The notes under the pieces were generated by a model. That model had not been told where the DNA came from, did not search any database, and saw nothing but the letters and a program-made list of their open reading frames with translations. Made by a program: the position numbers and the translations under genes. Below are positions 62,992-64,000 of a stretch of DNA of 64,000 nt, piece after piece. Position 1 is the first letter of the stretch, and every line of letters begins with the position of its first letter. The stretch covers positions 1 to 64,000 of the forward strand of contig NZ_FMYI01000010.1 of assembly GCF_900096905.1 (NCBI RefSeq), in the 5' to 3' direction. Origin of the DNA: Pelagirhabdus alkalitolerans (GTDB lineage: Bacteria > Bacillota > Bacilli > Bacillales > Amphibacillaceae).

Positions 62992-63492
62992 CTAAGCGCC
63001 TTGTTCTTCTTTTTGCTCGGCAACAGCTTTTGTTGCGTATGCAAAGTCGCGCATTGGCGCTTGAAGAACGCTGAGTAGCATTGATAATAGACCTTCGTAG
63101 TTTGGTAGTTCTGCAAGTTCTTTGATTTGATCAAGAGTTGCAATACTTCCCTGGATAACACCCGCTTTAATTTCTAATGCTTCATGCTCTTTTGCAAAGT
63201 TGTTTAAAATCTTTGCCGGAGCAATTACATCATCATTACTGAATGCGATCGCAGTCGGTCCTACTAACGCTTCGTTCAGCTCAGAAAGTTCAGCTTCCTC
63301 TGCCGCACGACGGCTCATCGTATTTTTGTATACTTTGAATTCAACACCCGCTTCACGAAGTTGCTTACGTAGTTCTGTTACCTCGGCAACATCAAGACCA
63401 CGGTAATCAACGAGTACAGTTGATTCACTTTCACGAAGTTTCGTTGCAATTTCAGATACGACTTGTTTTTTCTGCTCAATAATTGTTGACAT
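62992..63492 (-). CDS. rplJ: 50S ribosomal protein L10
   Basis: 166 residues. ATG 63492 (MSTIIEQKKQVVSEIATKLR) after AGGAGG; the longer open frame is leader. VLVDYRGLDVAEVTELRKQL binds 23S rRNA and the C-terminal helix carries L7/L12 dimers. Translation and transcription are controlled by its own leader. Confidence 0.97.
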   Translation of the reverse strand: MSTIIEQKKQVVSEIATKLRESESTVLVDYRGLDVAEVTELRKQLREAGVEFKVYKNTMSRRAAEEAELSELNEALVGPTAIAFSNDDVIAPAKILNNFAKEHEALEIKAGVIQGSIATLDQIKELAELPNYEGLLSMLLSVLQAPMRDFAYATKAVAEQKEEQGA

Positions 63493-63690
63493 CGTTCCAC
63501 CTCCTAACAGACTTTTCATCATACCGGACGAATCATTTTTCATTGGATTTAGTCCAATAAAAAACCCCACGCCTGCGTAGACGTGAGGAAGACTTCATCT
63601 AAAGAAAGGCATACTTCCTTTAATTTATCCAACACCTCGGCAGGCTATTAAGCCTTAAGTAGGCTCCTGCTGTCTACGGTACAACGTATA
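63493..63690 (-). promoter_or_regulatory. L10 leader RNA with attenuator
   Basis: Minus strand GTAGACAGCAGGAGCC ... GGCTTAATAGCCTGCCGAGG (about 63675-63635) is the conserved core of the L10 leader. It is followed by an intrinsic terminator, CCTCACG (63588-63582) pairing with CGTGGGG (63571-63565) and then T6 (63564-63559), ahead of the rplJ ribosome site. L10-L12 binding to the core is known to govern expression. Confidence 0.88.
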
Positions 63691-63706
63691 ATAATTAACC
63701 TTGTTC

Positions 63707-63735
63707 ATTATAGCGAACCGCTATAACAAAGTCAA
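63707..63735 (-). promoter_or_regulatory. Promoter of rplJ-rplL
   Basis: TTGACT (63735-63730), 17 bases, TATAAT (63712-63707), beginning four bases beyond the rplA stop. Confidence 0.88.
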
Positions 63736-63738
63736 GCT

Positions 63739-64000
63739 TTATTTAGTGAAATTTGATGGGTCAACTTTAACACCAGGCCCCATCGTTGATGTTACCGATG
63801 CATTACGCATATAAATACCTTTAGATGATTGTGGTTTAGCTTTCACTAATGTATCCGCAATTGCATTAAAGTTATCTTTTAACTGATCCAGTTCAAATGA
63901 CGCTTTACCAATTGGCACGTGTACATTTGATTGACGATCAACACGGTATTCAACTTTACCTGCTTTAATTTCTTTAACAGCATTGGCAACGTCAAATGTT
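63739..64000 (-). CDS. rplA: 50S ribosomal protein L1, C-terminal part
   Basis: Partial: the last 86 codons, running off the right edge. Reads ADTLVKAKPQSSKGIYMRN and VTSTMGPGVKVDPSNFTK before TAA at 63741-63739, all typical L1 C-terminus. It lies before the L10 leader, as in B. subtilis rplK-rplA-rplJ-rplL. Confidence 0.95.
   Translation of the reverse strand, partial: TFDVANAVKEIKAGKVEYRVDRQSNVHVPIGKASFELDQLKDNFNAIADTLVKAKPQSSKGIYMRNASVTSTMGPGVKVDPSNFTK

Noticed and set aside
1..64000. CRISPR arrays and tRNA genes
   Set aside because: No regularly spaced direct repeats and no cloverleaf-like sequences were recognised anywhere in the window.

Overview
The window is from a low-GC, endospore-forming Firmicute of the Bacillaceae. 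The reasons are the Bacillus-type order rplJ-rplL-rsmC-like-rpoB-rpoC-L7Ae-rpsL-rpsG-fusA-tuf-S10-spc-alpha-ecf-truA-rplM-rpsI, the spore genes cwlD and pdaB near an rRNA operon, and sigma-A, sigma-D and sigma-G type promoters. The secreted protein is acidic, as in moderate halophiles, but genus cannot be decided from the sequence alone.

Layout. At 1-352 two tandem rrn promoters fire leftward into an rRNA leader that leaves the window. At 356-3274 lie pdaB, a 285 bp nested inverted repeat, salA and cwlD; gerD and kbaA, which sit here in B. subtilis, are absent. From about 3.3 to 26.8 kb a block of accessory genes separates cwlD from rpsI, which are close together in B. subtilis. It holds a LysR regulator, a cre-controlled ketone-body operon (thiolase, AtoD, AtoA, 3-hydroxybutyrate dehydrogenase, GntP permease), an EAL-HDOD protein, a glutathionyl-hydroquinone reductase homologue, a Fur-box-controlled flavin reductase, DUF1475/DUF3159/DUF2177 membrane proteins, a fused DAK2-DegV fatty-acid-kinase protein, a DUF1295 protein, a frameshifted acidic secreted protein running into an IS66 remnant, an AT-rich eight-gene circular-bacteriocin operon with a divergent Rgg-like regulator, and the 3' half of a group II intron.

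From 26.9 to 64 kb lies the core transcription/translation block, all on the minus strand. It is interrupted only by a plus-strand chemoreceptor plus sugar-binding lipoprotein operon with a sigma-D-type promoter between tuf and rpsJ. Notable departures from the textbook order are the missing map gene between adk and infA, a very long rpoB leader with a good plus-strand promoter inside it, and a clear L10 leader with attenuator before rplJ.

The most interesting system is the circular-bacteriocin locus at 19.3-25.6 kb. Two tandem precursors have different leaders and different N-terminal thirds but share 102 identical bases over the C-terminal half, which points to recent duplication or gene conversion. 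They are followed by a large membrane maturation protein, an ABC ATPase overlapping a SpoIIM/DUF95 protein, a four-helix membrane protein and a second ABC exporter pair. No classical small cationic immunity peptide is visible.
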